Source of the DNA: Poecilobothrus nobilitatus | Taxonomy: Eukaryota; Arthropoda; Insecta; Diptera; Dolichopodidae | DNA: 64,000 bases | NCBI GenBank assembly: GCA_947095535.1 | Contig: OX352773.1 | Span: forward strand, 258,997,590-259,061,589 | Reading direction: 5' to 3' | Part shown: piece by piece, positions 37,843 through 50,270 of the stretch | Position numbering within the stretch: the stretch's first letter is position 1 | Layout of the letters: each line of letters starts with the position of its first letter | Translations under genes and position numbers: made by a program | The notes under the pieces: generated by a model | Databases searched by the model: none | What the model saw: the letters and a program-made list of their open reading frames with translations, nothing else | Told to the model about the DNA's origin: nothing

Positions 37843-37948
37843 TTTATTCCCCTGTCACATAAATGTTACAAGGAATAGTCTTCGCTTTCAGGCCTGACTA
37901 TAAATGTCGTAAGGAGCAATTATTCTCACGATATTTGTGGAGTCAGTT
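37843..37948 (-). repeat. SINE fragment
   Basis: Minus-strand 3' body of the family: CGTGAGAATAATTGCTCCTT, ATTTATAGTCAGGCCTGAAA and CATTTATGTGACAGGGGAAT. The promoter head is not recognisable. Confidence 0.65.
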
Positions 37949-38192
37949 TTCTAATACATAATTCTAAAGTTCTAAAGTGCTAAAGTAGTGAACATCTACA
38001 CTTGTCTTACTTTGCTAGAATTGTTAATATTTGGAATTCGATACCCGCTTCTGTTAAACTAATTAAAAATCATGTCTCATTTAACAAACTTTATTTTCAT
38101 TACATTAAACATTAAATATTTGAGTTTTTTACTGTTTACCTTCTGTTTATCTTGATAGGATTATACTTTTGTTAAGTACATTTTTATTTTTA

Positions 38193-38440
38193 ATGCATTT
38201 CTCTGCCACATAAATGTGGGCAGAAAATTACACAGCCTTCCTGTTCAAGTGTGGCTGTAAATGTCGTAAAGGGGAATAACTCTTACGACGTGTGGGGGAC
38301 TCACACTCCTTTGGTGTTATTACAGCGTATAAAATACGCAATATTTTATACGCTCTTACTCACTAAGCTAATTGAACTTCATTCGAAGTAACACTCCTCT
38401 GTGTTTGCTCTCACCTAGTATCCCACTGAGGCTTCCCAAC
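38193..38440 (-). repeat. tRNA-derived SINE with a doubled head
   Basis: The minus strand shows AGCTTAGTGAGTAAGAGCGT, CACCAAAGGAGTGTGAGTCC (degraded B box), CGTCGTAAGAGTTATTCCCC, TTTACAGCCACACTTGAACA and CTGCCCACATTTATGTGGCA, matching the copy at 12417. Immediately 5' of it is a second head-like stretch, AGCCTCAGTGGGATACTAGG, with AACACAGAGGAGTGTTA, suggesting a dimer or a nested insertion. Confidence 0.75.
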
Positions 38441-38886
38441 AAAAATCATTTTACAAAGAATCAAAAATTTAGGCAAATGAAACATTTATTAAATCAGTTG
38501 TAACTTCTACAACCTTATATATAATTTACAAAAATTTAGAGAATGATCCATTGTAATTGTAAAAATAAATATTAAAAGAATAGAATGTATGTCATATAGA
38601 ATTAGATTTTGAAAATTGATATTAAACGAACAATTTTTACTTATTAAATTTTTAATACAAAAAATTTCACCTGATAAAATATTTTTTACTTGATATTCTT
38701 TTAAACATAAAAGAAATTTGGTTCTACTTTTTTAAAACCATTTAATTTTTTTTTAACATTTAATTTTTAGAACAGTATCACTTAAGACCTCTAAAAAATC
38801 AGTTTTCCATTAAAATTTATAAACAAACTTTTAGATAAAATACTAAAAAATCTTACATACATATCTTAAGAGTTTTTTTTTATATA

Positions 38887-39440
38887 CAGGGTGTTCCGCG
38901 TTAACTTCCACATAGAGCAGCAGGTGATGGGGAGCATCATAACGAACAAAAATTATATGGGAGGAGGGGTCTATTCTAGACCCTTTTCGAGATATGAGGG
39001 GTTAAAGATTTTTAGCGACTTTTCATAAAAAAATTTATAACTTTTGAACGGCTTGCTATAAAGAGATAAAAAAAATATATTTTGTAGAATAAGTTGTCAG
39101 CTTTAATTTATCTGCATTAATTATCGCCCTATACCCAACAGTTATAAAGTTATGAAGGTTCAAAATAATTTAAAATGAAAAAATTATGCTTCAAACTCAA
39201 TTTTCTTTTGAAACACCCTATTTTTTATAGCATATTTCGAAACAGCTTTTCAAGCCCTATAATTATTACTTTATTACTTTTTCACTATCTCTTACAGTTT
39301 TTGAGATATAAAGAATAGAAAAGTTAAATAAAAATCTTTAATCCCTCATATCTCGGAAAGGATCCAGAATAGACCACCCCTCCCATATAATTTTTTGTTC
39401 GTTGTCAAACTGTGTTTGCAAATTTACGCGGGACACCCTG
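38887..39440. mobile_element. TA-flanked MITE with long inverted repeats
   Basis: The left end CAGGGTGTTCCGCGTTAACT and the right end read inward CAGGGTGTCCCGCGTAAATT match. After a short gap the arms match again over about 75 bp (AACGAACAAAAATTATATGG through GATATGAGGGGTTAAAGATT). TA dinucleotides flank both sides (38885-38886, 39441-39442). The 554-bp interior has no transposase. TA duplication suggests a Tc1/mariner-superfamily source (inference). Confidence 0.85.
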
Positions 39441-40310
39441 TAGATATAAACACATGTATCTTAAGAATTTTCTAATATAATCAAATATAATTACATAGAA
39501 ATGCAATATATTATAATATTATGTATGAAACTATAATACAATTTTAAGCCTCATAGAAGTGTATTTTTTTTTTCTTTTTTTTTTTTTTTGTTGGTTTTCT
39601 ATAATTTTTAATAAGTATCCATTAGTTTAGATTTTTTTTTTATTTTCTTCCTTTTTTCTTGCCTTGAAAAACGCTTTTAAGTTTTTTTTTTTGTTTTTAA
39701 AAAACAAGTTGGAAACAAAAGAATTGATGTTCTTTACTGATATGGTGTAATCATGATGTGTAACAAAAACATTAGAACCATGACATTATATGCTCCATTA
39801 AAATTATTTTTTATTTGTATTCTCATTCTCATTTTCTTTTTTTTTTTTTTTTGGTTTTGGTTTATTTACTCTTTGTTTCGTTTTTAATTGTTTTATTTTT
39901 TTTTGGTTTTTTTTTTTTTTTTTGCTGACTATATACATACCAATGTGTATATACTCATTAACTGACATTAATATACTTATAAGTCAAAAAAAAATATAAT
40001 GATATACAAATATTTCTAAGAGTTAAAAATCAAGAATCGAGGACAAAAAATTAATTTTATATTTAATAAATACATAAACAGAAAAATCAGTAGGTATTTA
40101 AAAATATTTCACTAATATCTTAAATAAATTTGAACAGTTTTTCTTCTTATTCATAATTAGAGTAATTCCTTGATAATTATATATCTATGTATATATCTAT
40201 ATGTATAATATAAATTTAAAAGATGAGTATTGTATTTTTTATGGTGGGAGACAGAACAGGAAATGTTCCAACTTCTATTTTGATTTCCATTTTCAAACAA
40301 ATACAATAGT

Positions 40311-40351
40311 GTACACTAGTATACCCTAGTCCCTAGTATACACTAGTGTAC
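40311..40351. repeat. Short palindrome
   Basis: GTACACTAGT (40311-40320) is perfectly inverted as ACTAGTGTAC (40342-40351), with CTAGT-rich sequence between. The function is unknown. Confidence 0.8.
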
Positions 40352-43300
40352 TTGTAAATATAATAACTGTACAGTGAATGTTATTTAAAAACAAATCCTT
40401 TTTGGGGTTTTTTTTTAAATAAAACCCTCAATCGTTTTTCTCTGATTGTATTATGCAAAATATAATATATTTAAACTTCCCACGCTTGATGTAAAATATG
40501 TTAATAAAAAAAAAACCCACTATTTAGCTTTACATCATACATAATAAAAAAAAATTAAAATCATGAAATATTGTAAACACCAACATTTTAAATGATGTCC
40601 AAAATATTTTCTAATAAATTAAATCAAATTGAAATATTTGTAATTTATTTGATTTTTTTAATTTGTGTTTTATCTTATATTCAATATTATTTTCACAATT
40701 CAAAAACAAAACTTTAAAATGAATTCTTATAAGCTGCACTACGTAACTAACTAATTTGTTTAGGTTTCACAATTTTATTTTCGTAGAAATTAAATACTTA
40801 TTAATTTTTGATTAATTTATTAACTTAGATTTTTGATCAAAGAAACATTTTATAATCAGAATATTGAAAAATTATATAAGTATTCACTAAAAAAATATTT
40901 TCTTATATACAAACTTTGTCAGAGAATATTATCCTTAAAGTATGCAATATTTTAAAGGGTAATTTTCACAAAAATTTTCATAATTGGTAGGAAATTTTTT
41001 TTTAATTTTAAGAAAAATTACTGTAAAAGTAAGTAAAGTATTAAATCCCGATTAAAATAATGTAAATATATAATATATTGCATAAACAAAATAAATAGTG
41101 TTACTATAAATGTAAAATATAAATAAAAAGTTTACAACCTATACAATTTTTTTAGTACGCAATGGTTTAATTATTGAATAAATCATTTGTAATTTATAAA
41201 ATTAATAATATTAATAAAAAAATTAAATAACAGCCGAAGCGTTTTATTAATATTTTTAAATTTTTTTAACAATTTCAATATGTTTTCTCAAATATTTATT
41301 GGACAACAAAAATAAAAACTTCATAATATTAATGAAATTTATTCATTTTATGGTTGTCTAATAAAGGAAAACAAAAATTAGATTTAGGCAGTGTGATTAA
41401 GTAGTAAACTAACTTTATTTTGTATACAAATAATATTTTAAATATTAATTTAATTCAATGCAACATAATTAAGTCAGTAAACAAGTTTCAATTAATATAA
41501 TTACAATAATGGACAACAGAATCAGAAATAACCATATATACCAATGAAATAAAATGCTATGAGTATCCTTTCCTTTTATATACATTATGAAAAAAAAACT
41601 TTATTTTCATATCATATTTTTATTTAACTAATAAAAAAATAACATAAAACGAAACCGCGCTCAACAGACATATATTTAAAGATAAATTTTATTATAATGA
41701 AAAAAAATATAAAAACTAATTAAAAAATTTTAACATTAAAAAAAAAAATTAAATTATATCAAAAATTATTTAATAATTAGCAAAATACAGTTTTTTAAAT
41801 ATAAAATTTACAAGCACTTAATTTATAGTGCCGTATTATCGATAGCCATAATATAATAAATGTGGTTCAAATATTATTAATAACATTATGTACACCTTAC
41901 ACATATAAAAGGCTTTTTATTAATTTATTTTTTTATACAATACATATTAGATACTTTCATGCATTTGTCTAAGATTCATATTTGCAAATTTGTAATTTTA
42001 TATAAGAAATTAATATACACATATTAATTAAACTATACCAATTATATGTATGTAGCAGTGAATATTTTTAACATTTTCCAGATTATATGTTTACAACAAT
42101 TAGCATTATAATACTAAACAACAATTATCCTTGTTTACATATAACTTTACATATAAACAGCAATAAAAGAAAAATTTTTTTTTCCATTTTAAATATCAAA
42201 AACGAAACATTTCATAAATTCAATGAAAAATTTAAAATAATTGACTGCAGAACAAAGGATTAAAAAAAGTTCGAAATATAACGGAAATAAAATTTAAATT
42301 TTAGATGAATTGTAAATCAAAGGAAAATAAAATAATAATTTTTTTTTTTACTTAATCCTTATTTATATTAAATTTTTATTTAGAAAAATAAAGGACTTAT
42401 TTTTTCACAAGAAAACCGATTTGTTAGAATAACAAAAAATGCAATTAAACCACCTACGAAATTAAAATTTTATAATTCCAAAGTGTAAAAATACATGCAA
42501 TGGATGGAATATAATATTTTTCTATTATTTGTTAGAATGCTGCATTATTTGTTCACTATTTTAATATTTTACAATTATTATAATGAGTCAATCGATAAAT
42601 GTACATACGTACATAAAAAAAATCTTAAAATAAAATATTAATTAAGAGAAACTTTCAAAAAAGAACTATCTAACATGAGAAAATCCTCAACAATAAATAT
42701 TAAATCCATTTAAAATATGCTTCACAGATGCTACTATACACAAATATACAATATATAAGGGTAGGTGACCTTCTCTAAGAGTAAAGTTTTCTTAAAACAC
42801 AGAAAAAAAATTTAAATACAAAAGTCTGATCAAACTATGCCTTAAATTACATAAAGATTACTGTACTGCAATAGAATCTCATTCCTTGAATAGCATCAAA
42901 AAAAAAAATCAAACCAAAGGATCTCTATCAATAAATAAAAATTAAATACTAATATAAAATTGTCCAATCTTTTTCTTAATATAAAATGATATTGAACAAA
43001 GTGAACAATTTATGGTAGAACAACGTAGAAAAACAGAGAAAAAGCACTAAATCATTCAGAAAGTATAAGAATCTGTAGCAAAATATTGAATATATCATTC
43101 TGACTTAAATATACAAAAATATCAAAAAGAAAAATATAGGTTTATTAGAGCTCTAATAAAAATAAATATTTTGTCTTAAAATATTATTTAAATATAAATA
43201 GTTAAAGTTTTAAATTATATTTCAATTGCTAAAATGTTTAAATCTTAAATAAAATCGGGAATATTTGTGTTAGCAGAATATGTTACACAAGAAAGCCATT

Positions 43301-46212
43301 AAATATTTTGTATTATACAATTAAAATATTAATAAAAAAAAAGCATCCTTCTTTTTTTAATATAAAAACAAAAATATATAATATTTTAAAAATATAATTA
43401 TAATACAAATATTTCTTATAAATTGTGCTTGCTCCATTTTGTTGTTTGCATTGCATTTATATTAATAATTATAATTGTTTATATTAATTAATATATGTAT
43501 ATATATATATATTTTTTTTTAATAATTAATTAATTACGATTACGAACAACCAAAAGCGTACCTATTATATTTGATATATATATATTAATAATTAAATATT
43601 ATTAGCTTGCAATATTTATGTTACTTCTTAATTCTTTGCAATAAATTTTAAGTTTTGCAATAAAAAAAAAAAACTTTATTAATTTGTGATTAAAAATATA
43701 TTTTTAATATATAATTTTGTTTTTTATTTTTGTTTTGTGTGTGATATTTATTTGGATTTGAAGTGATTGCAGGGTTTGTTTTATTTTTTTTTTTTTTTAT
43801 TACATGAAGTGAATTGTTCTGGGTTTAACTGATTTTGCATTAAAGTGATAAATTTTTTATTAAATGATAAAAACGACAGTAATTAAAACATAAGCAATAT
43901 ATGATTTATTTATGTTTTTTTTTTTTGTTTTTGTGTTGAATAATTATAAAAAATTATACTTTATGAAAATTTTAAAAATAAAAAGTATAAAATAAATAAA
44001 TTAAATAAAAATAAAAAAAATATAAATAAATTTATTAATATATTTAATTAGATATATATTTTTTTTTTTTTTTTATCATAAAACATACCTTAACCCTTTT
44101 TGAAAATGAAAATCCAAATTAGGTTCTTGTAGAAAAAAAATGTGTTATACTTTATTTTTTTTTTTTTTTATTATTTATTTTATCAATATAATTTGTGTAG
44201 AAAAAGTAATAAAAATTTATTTTATTAATTTTATTCTCATTATAATTTTTATGAATTAATAAAATTTCTTTTTATATTTCATATTTCATGTTATAACAAA
44301 TTTAATATTTATGAAATTATTTAATAAAAATTTAAATACTGAATTAAAATAAATCACATTCATATTTTTTTTTTTTTTTCTTTTTTTACACACTCTTTGA
44401 TAATATATTTATTATATTTTTCTTTTATTATTTTATTAATAAAAATTTTAAATATTTAAACTTTTTTTTTTTGTTGGTTTTTATAATTATAAATTTACAA
44501 TGAAAAGTATGTCAATATTAAATTAATTATATATTTTTATATTAGATATATATATTAATTTATAATCATATGTATTTAATGTATATTAATAGTTTTTTTT
44601 TTTTAATTAATAATACTATATTTTATTTTTTTTTTCCTTAATTTATAATTAATTTATTATTAATATTTATAATTTAATTTTAATTATATCACTTTATATT
44701 TAATTAAATAGTAAAAAAAAAAAATTTCTGAAACTCTTTTTGATAATTTTAATTATAATTTATTTTATTTTAATATACCTATTATTTTAATATTATTTAA
44801 TAAAATTTTTAAATCTGATTATATTATTTAGTTTTTATATCATTTTAATTTTATTATAAAAATTATAATTAAAAAAAAAAAAAAACAAAAACTGTAATTT
44901 ATTTTTATTTCTGAAATATGTAATTTATACATTACAACCAACTATGAAAGATATACACATTTATATATTATTCGAAATTAATAAAAAATCTGTGTTAAAA
45001 GTTTAGTTACGTGTAGATATAATTTAACTAAGAAACAAACAATAAAACAAAACAAAAAAAAAACATAATAAAAAATTTTCTTTTTAAGGAAGGAAATTAA
45101 TTAAATAAATTGTACTTGAGAAATTATCTTGGAATATATTTATAAAAAATAAAAAAAAAATTATTGTTAAGTCACGACATTAAAATGCAAATTTTCTATA
45201 TGCAATTTTTTCTCATTAAATTTTTTTCATTAAATGTTAAGTATAACAGTATAATTGCTACGTGTAACTTTTTTTTTTATATAGTTTTAGAGAAAAATTT
45301 CGGAAAACAAAAAAAAATTATTATTATACAAATATATATATGTATTAGATTTATTAAATAAACATTTGAAATAAATTTTGAAATTTTACTCGCTTCTATT
45401 GAGCGACAAACAAAAAATTAAATTTTTGGTACAATCCATTTTTTTGATTTAGCACAAACAATAATATTTAAAATAAATTATTAAATTTTCATTTTAAAAA
45501 TTAAAACTGAAAAAAAAAAAATATATTTGTATGACATTTTTTTTTTAATATACGTACATACAAATTTGTAATTAAATTTGTTAGCCTATATATAAATGTA
45601 TGAAATTTCATTGAAAAAAAGAAAAGGATTTTTAATTTTTTTTTTTTTTTTTTTGTTTTTGCTTTTTGTTGTTTTTTCTCTGTTCTTTATTATATTATCC
45701 TAGGTTTTGTTTTTGTTTTTTTGTTTTTTTCTTAGCATTTACGGAACTGAATAAACTGATAAAATATCTATGTATTTATATATACATATATATAAAAAAT
45801 ATATATATTAATATAATAAATAAATGTATATAAATGTATAAAACAGACAAGAAATGAAAATGCATTTTCCATTTTTTTTTTTTTAAACACAAAAAAAGAA
45901 AAAAAACAATTTTTTAGAACTAATAATAATTTATTAGGTAGTAGAAAAATAAAAAATTCAAATTTTTTTTTAATAATATATAATAACAATTAAAATATTT
46001 ATTTCAAAACCATTTTATAAATATATTTAATTTATTGAATAAATAGTATAATATTATATTTCCTTCTTCAAAAAAAAAAAAAAAAATATTTTCATTTACT
46101 ATTAAATTTATTACACTCTGTTTTTTTTTTTTTGGTTTAATCATCCAAAATAATTAAAATTAAATAATAAAAAATTAAATAAAATTAATAAACATTAAAA
46201 ATTATTTATAAA

Positions 46213-46235
<23 letters not shown>

Positions 46236-46246
<11 letters not shown>

Positions 46247-46257
46247 GCCCACACACA
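46236..46257. repeat. CA microsatellite
   Basis: Interrupted (CA)n run following a poly-A stretch. Confidence 0.9.
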
Positions 46258-46817
46258 CAAAAGGCAAAACGTCATAACAATTCAAAAATGAATTTATGCA
46301 AAATTTTATTATTAAAAATAAATAGTACGCAAATAAAATTACACAAAAATAAATTTCCGTTTTCCTTAAAAAAGTTTACTGTTTTTTTTTTTTCTGAAAT
46401 AAAAAATAAATTCATTTTTCTTTTTTTAAATTTTAATATTAAATATTAATTTAACTAACTATTCTTATGACGTTAAAATAAAAAATAAAAACTTAACCAT
46501 TGAAAAAGAAAACTAAAGTAAAAGTATTAATAAAAATAAAATTTTAGGCAATAAAAAAAAAAAAAAAAAAAAACAAGGTTTTCATAAAATAACAATAATA
46601 AAAATAAATATAATTTTCTTCTTCTTTTTTTTTTTGTATTTTGTGTTTATTTCTTCTTGTAAACGCACACAATTACACGTCGTCATATGAAATTGTAGTT
46701 TCATTTTCTATCAAAGAATTGCCAAATCAGCAAAAAAAAAAAGAGACAAAACAATCACAATATAAAAAATAAAAAAAAAAATTGACAAAATTTTCATTCT
46801 AATAATTATTACAATTT

Positions 46818-46818
46818 T

Positions 46819-46860
<42 letters not shown>
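46818..46860. repeat. TA microsatellite
   Basis: Nearly pure TA repeat with single-base interruptions. Confidence 0.9.
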
Positions 46861-49376
46861 ATTATAAATTTTTTATTCTATTTTTAATTTTTTACTTCTG
46901 ATAATTATTAATACCTATTAAATATTATTTATTTAAACTTTTTTTTGTTTTTATTTTAATTCACAATAATTTTTTTTTTTTTTTAAATATTAATTCACAA
47001 TTGCTTATTTAATTATTCACAATAAAATTATTTTATTCATAATAATATATTTTAAAAAGATTTATAAAGAAAAGATATATATATTTTTTTTTTTTTTTTG
47101 ATGGTTTTTTTTTATTATTGTTCAGATTAAATAAAATTTAATTTTTATATCAGATAAATATTGTTTTTTTTTTTTTTTTGTTTGGGTTTTTCTTTTAGTT
47201 TTTTCTAATATTCTTCTAATAAAAAACAAAAAAAATAAAAATAATATAAAAATGTTATTTAATAGAAGAATAATGAATGAAAAAAAAAAAATTAAAAAAA
47301 AAAAAAAGGAAGAAAGAAAAAACGTATTCCGTTATAATAATAATAATACTAATGTATATATATAAATATTTTTTTTTTTTTTTTTTTTCAATATAATTTT
47401 CTTTATTGTATTATTCACAGTAAACGTCCGATATCAACTAATTTCCCTTCAATTGTTATTTATTTAAAGGTGAAGTTATTTTTTCATCAAATCATAAATA
47501 TTGTATAAATGTATATTTATACGTATATATGTATGTAGTACATATATTAACATCAAAAAAAAAATTTTTTTTCTGTTTTTGTTTTTTGACAATAAAATAG
47601 TTATACTGCGATTATTTTTTGAATGTTTTGGTATTTTTTTTTTTTTTTTCTCAGATTTTCCTATACATTAAATTCATATTAATAATATCAATGTATTAGT
47701 GTAGCAAATATAATATGTGTAATATTCATATTTGTTTTTGTATTTTTTTTTCTGTTATATATGGTACATTTTTGTTTTTGATTTTTTTGTTATACAAGGA
47801 TAAAAAAAAAAAAAAATTTTTTGTGACTAGGTGTACTATATTTGTTTTGGTTTATGTTTTATTTAGTGTTTTTTTTTTTCTAGTTTATTTATTTGTACAT
47901 ATATGTATGTACTTATTACATTCATAATTTAAGTTAATGTGAATGTATAGATGGATATACAGTTATATGTATTTTTGTTATTGGTTTCCAATATTAAATA
48001 TATTGTAATGTATTATTTTCTAAGAATAAAAAAATATATCAGATGATTAAAAATATATTTTCTTTTTTTGTTATGAAAATAGTCTTTCTTTTTTCTTTTA
48101 ATGAATATTTTACAAAACAATGAGTACACCATACTATATACTACTATGCAACGAAAATATATGTATATATGGTAATGATCAATACATACGCAATAGCATA
48201 CATAATTAAAAATTGTATAGTAGGGTAAATGTAAAACAAAAAAAAAAAAAAAATTATAGAATTTTCTAAAAAAGCAATGATTTTATTTTATTATATATTT
48301 TATATACATTGTATCTCTATATGTATATAGAAAAAATGCTTTGTAAAAAAAAATGAAAAATTTATTAAAAATATATCCTATATAATTATTTGATTTTCTG
48401 TTTTTTCTTTTGTTTTTGGATGATGTATTTTTTTTTTTTTATTTAAGAATTAAGTAAAATATAACATATAAAAAAATATATGGAAAAACAAATAAAAATA
48501 ATGTAAATTTTATTATAGCATGCAATGCGCGCCATTTCTCTAATACATTGTAAATAATATATAATTTGTAAAATTATACTTTTTTAAAACACACACATAC
48601 TTATATATATATATGTATACGCAAATATATAGATTACACAAAAAAATATAACAGTTATCCTTGTTTTTATAGCTATTAGTATATACTTGTTTGTTTGTTT
48701 TTTTTTTGTTTTTTAACTAGATTTCTTTTTTTTTTTTCTGTGCAATAGACACGCATTTAATGTAATGTAATATAATTGTTATAAAATACCAGTTAAATTT
48801 TGTTTGTTACAATTTATTTGAATTTTTTTTTTTTAGTTGCGTTTTTTTATTTTTATATTTTTTATGTTTTAAAAAAATTGTGAAATAAACACAATGGGAT
48901 GAATTAAATTTGGAAAATTACACATGTCGTTTACAAAATAAATTATTATTTTATATATACATATATAAAAATAAATCTTTTATAAAAAGTGTAGATATTA
49001 ATATTTTTTTATGACCAGAAGTTGTCTAATTAAATTAGAAATTAAATAATTAAAACACGTCTTTCAAAAAAAAGTTCAATACATGTTGTTAAATCCAGAA
49101 TTAATACGTATCTTATAATTGGAAGGATTTAATAATTCAACATAATACAAAATATACAAAAATTTACAAAAAAAATCAATTTTTCTTTTTACAATTGATG
49201 TAACTCAATCTCAATTTGTTTTTTACCATTAATTGATTACATTTAATAGAAGAAATTGTTATTAATATTACTCTACTTTACGGAATTACGTACTATTAGA
49301 TTATTTTTTCGCATTAAAGTTGTTAATCTATTATAAAAATTTACAACCGTGCAATAGACACGCATTTTTCCTTTTT

Positions 49377-49970
49377 ATACCCGTATAAACATATGTTTAA
49401 GGGTATACTAAATTTGCCATTACATTTGTGACACATTAAAGGAGTCGAGCTATAGTCTCAAAGGTATAATTCGGCTCAGAATCGAATTCTGAGTCGATTA
49501 AGCCATGTACATTTGTCAATCCGTCCTTCCGTCCGTCCGCAAGAAAATTCAAAAAATAAATGAGCTAGGAGGCTGAAATTTGTTTTACGTCACCTTTGAA
49601 AAATTGTTAGTTTCGGTATTTCAATCTAACATTTCCCGACGCCGGAATCGGGTAGCTGCCACACAACTTCTCTCTTTGTATGAAAATAACTCAGTGTCTA
49701 TTGAAGTTAGGTAACTAAAATTTTGCAAAAAGGTGTCGAGTTACAGGACAACAATAACTGTAAAATTTGGTTATGCTGGTGCAATAGGTCCGGACACCTC
49801 TGAAACAACTCCAAAATTTACATATAGATATATATATCTCGGTATTTAACGTGGGTACTAAAACATCTGAAATTTCGTAAAAGATGATCAAATTTTATGG
49901 AAATAGCATATATTACGTTTATACGGGTATCCCATAGTTGATACAGCCTTCTCTACTGTACTCTTCCTCG
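49377..49970 (+). mobile_element. Dispersed repeat with 14-bp inverted ends, copy 2
   Basis: The left end ATACCCGTATAAAC (49377-49390) pairs perfectly with GTTTATACGGGTAT (49917-49930). The interior parallels copy 1 at 34966: GAATCGAATTCTGAGTCGAT, a shorter CCGTCC run near 49521-49538, AGCTAGGAGGCTGAAATTT and ACTCAGTGTCTATTGAAG. It is about 175 bp shorter than copy 1 and ends with the same CTCTTCCTCGTTT extension. Confidence 0.8.
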
Positions 49971-50100
49971 TTTTTTTTATATTTTTTTTAGATTATTATA
50001 TAAAAATATATCTTTGGATACTCTGACTTAATTTAAACTTCGACTTAAAATTAATTTTGCACATAGTTTTCAATTTTAGAACAGATTATTTTTTTTTTTG

Positions 50101-50270
50101 TATTCCCCTGCCATATAAATGTGACAAGGAAATTGCACAGCCTTTCTTTTCAGGTGGGGCTGTAAAGTTCGTAAGGGGGAATAACGCTTGCAACGTGCGT
50201 GGGATTCAAACACACACTCCCTCGGTGATTACAGAGTATTTTATAAGCTCTTACCCACTAGTCCACCAAT
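50101..50270 (-). repeat. tRNA-derived SINE, near full-length
   Basis: The minus strand starts ATTGGTGGACTAGTGGGTAA (A box GACTAGTGGG), then GTGTGTTTGAATCCCACGCA (B box), GCGTTATTCCCCCTTACGAA, TTTACAGCCCCACCTGAAAA and TCACATTTATATGGCAGGGG. It is the clearest full copy of the family in the window. A plus-strand open reading across it is spurious. Confidence 0.85.

Larger units (their letters stand above)
39441..49376. other. Long AT-rich flank with few features
   Basis: Dominated by A/T homopolymers and TA repeats. Recognised inside: a short palindrome at 40311-40351, a degraded stretch at 41046-41130 resembling 17561-17640, a CA run near 46236-46257 and a TA run at 46818-46860. The open readings at 45164-45361, 45768-45989 and 47715-47927 are Phe/Lys/Ile/Tyr-biased and not credible genes. 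Nothing was recognised in 41200-46200 or 46900-48700. Confidence 0.5.

Noticed and set aside
46640..46730. Minus-strand frame beginning MKLQFHMTTCNC
   Set aside because: It runs into a poly-Lys translation of a T run, with no splice signal or domain.
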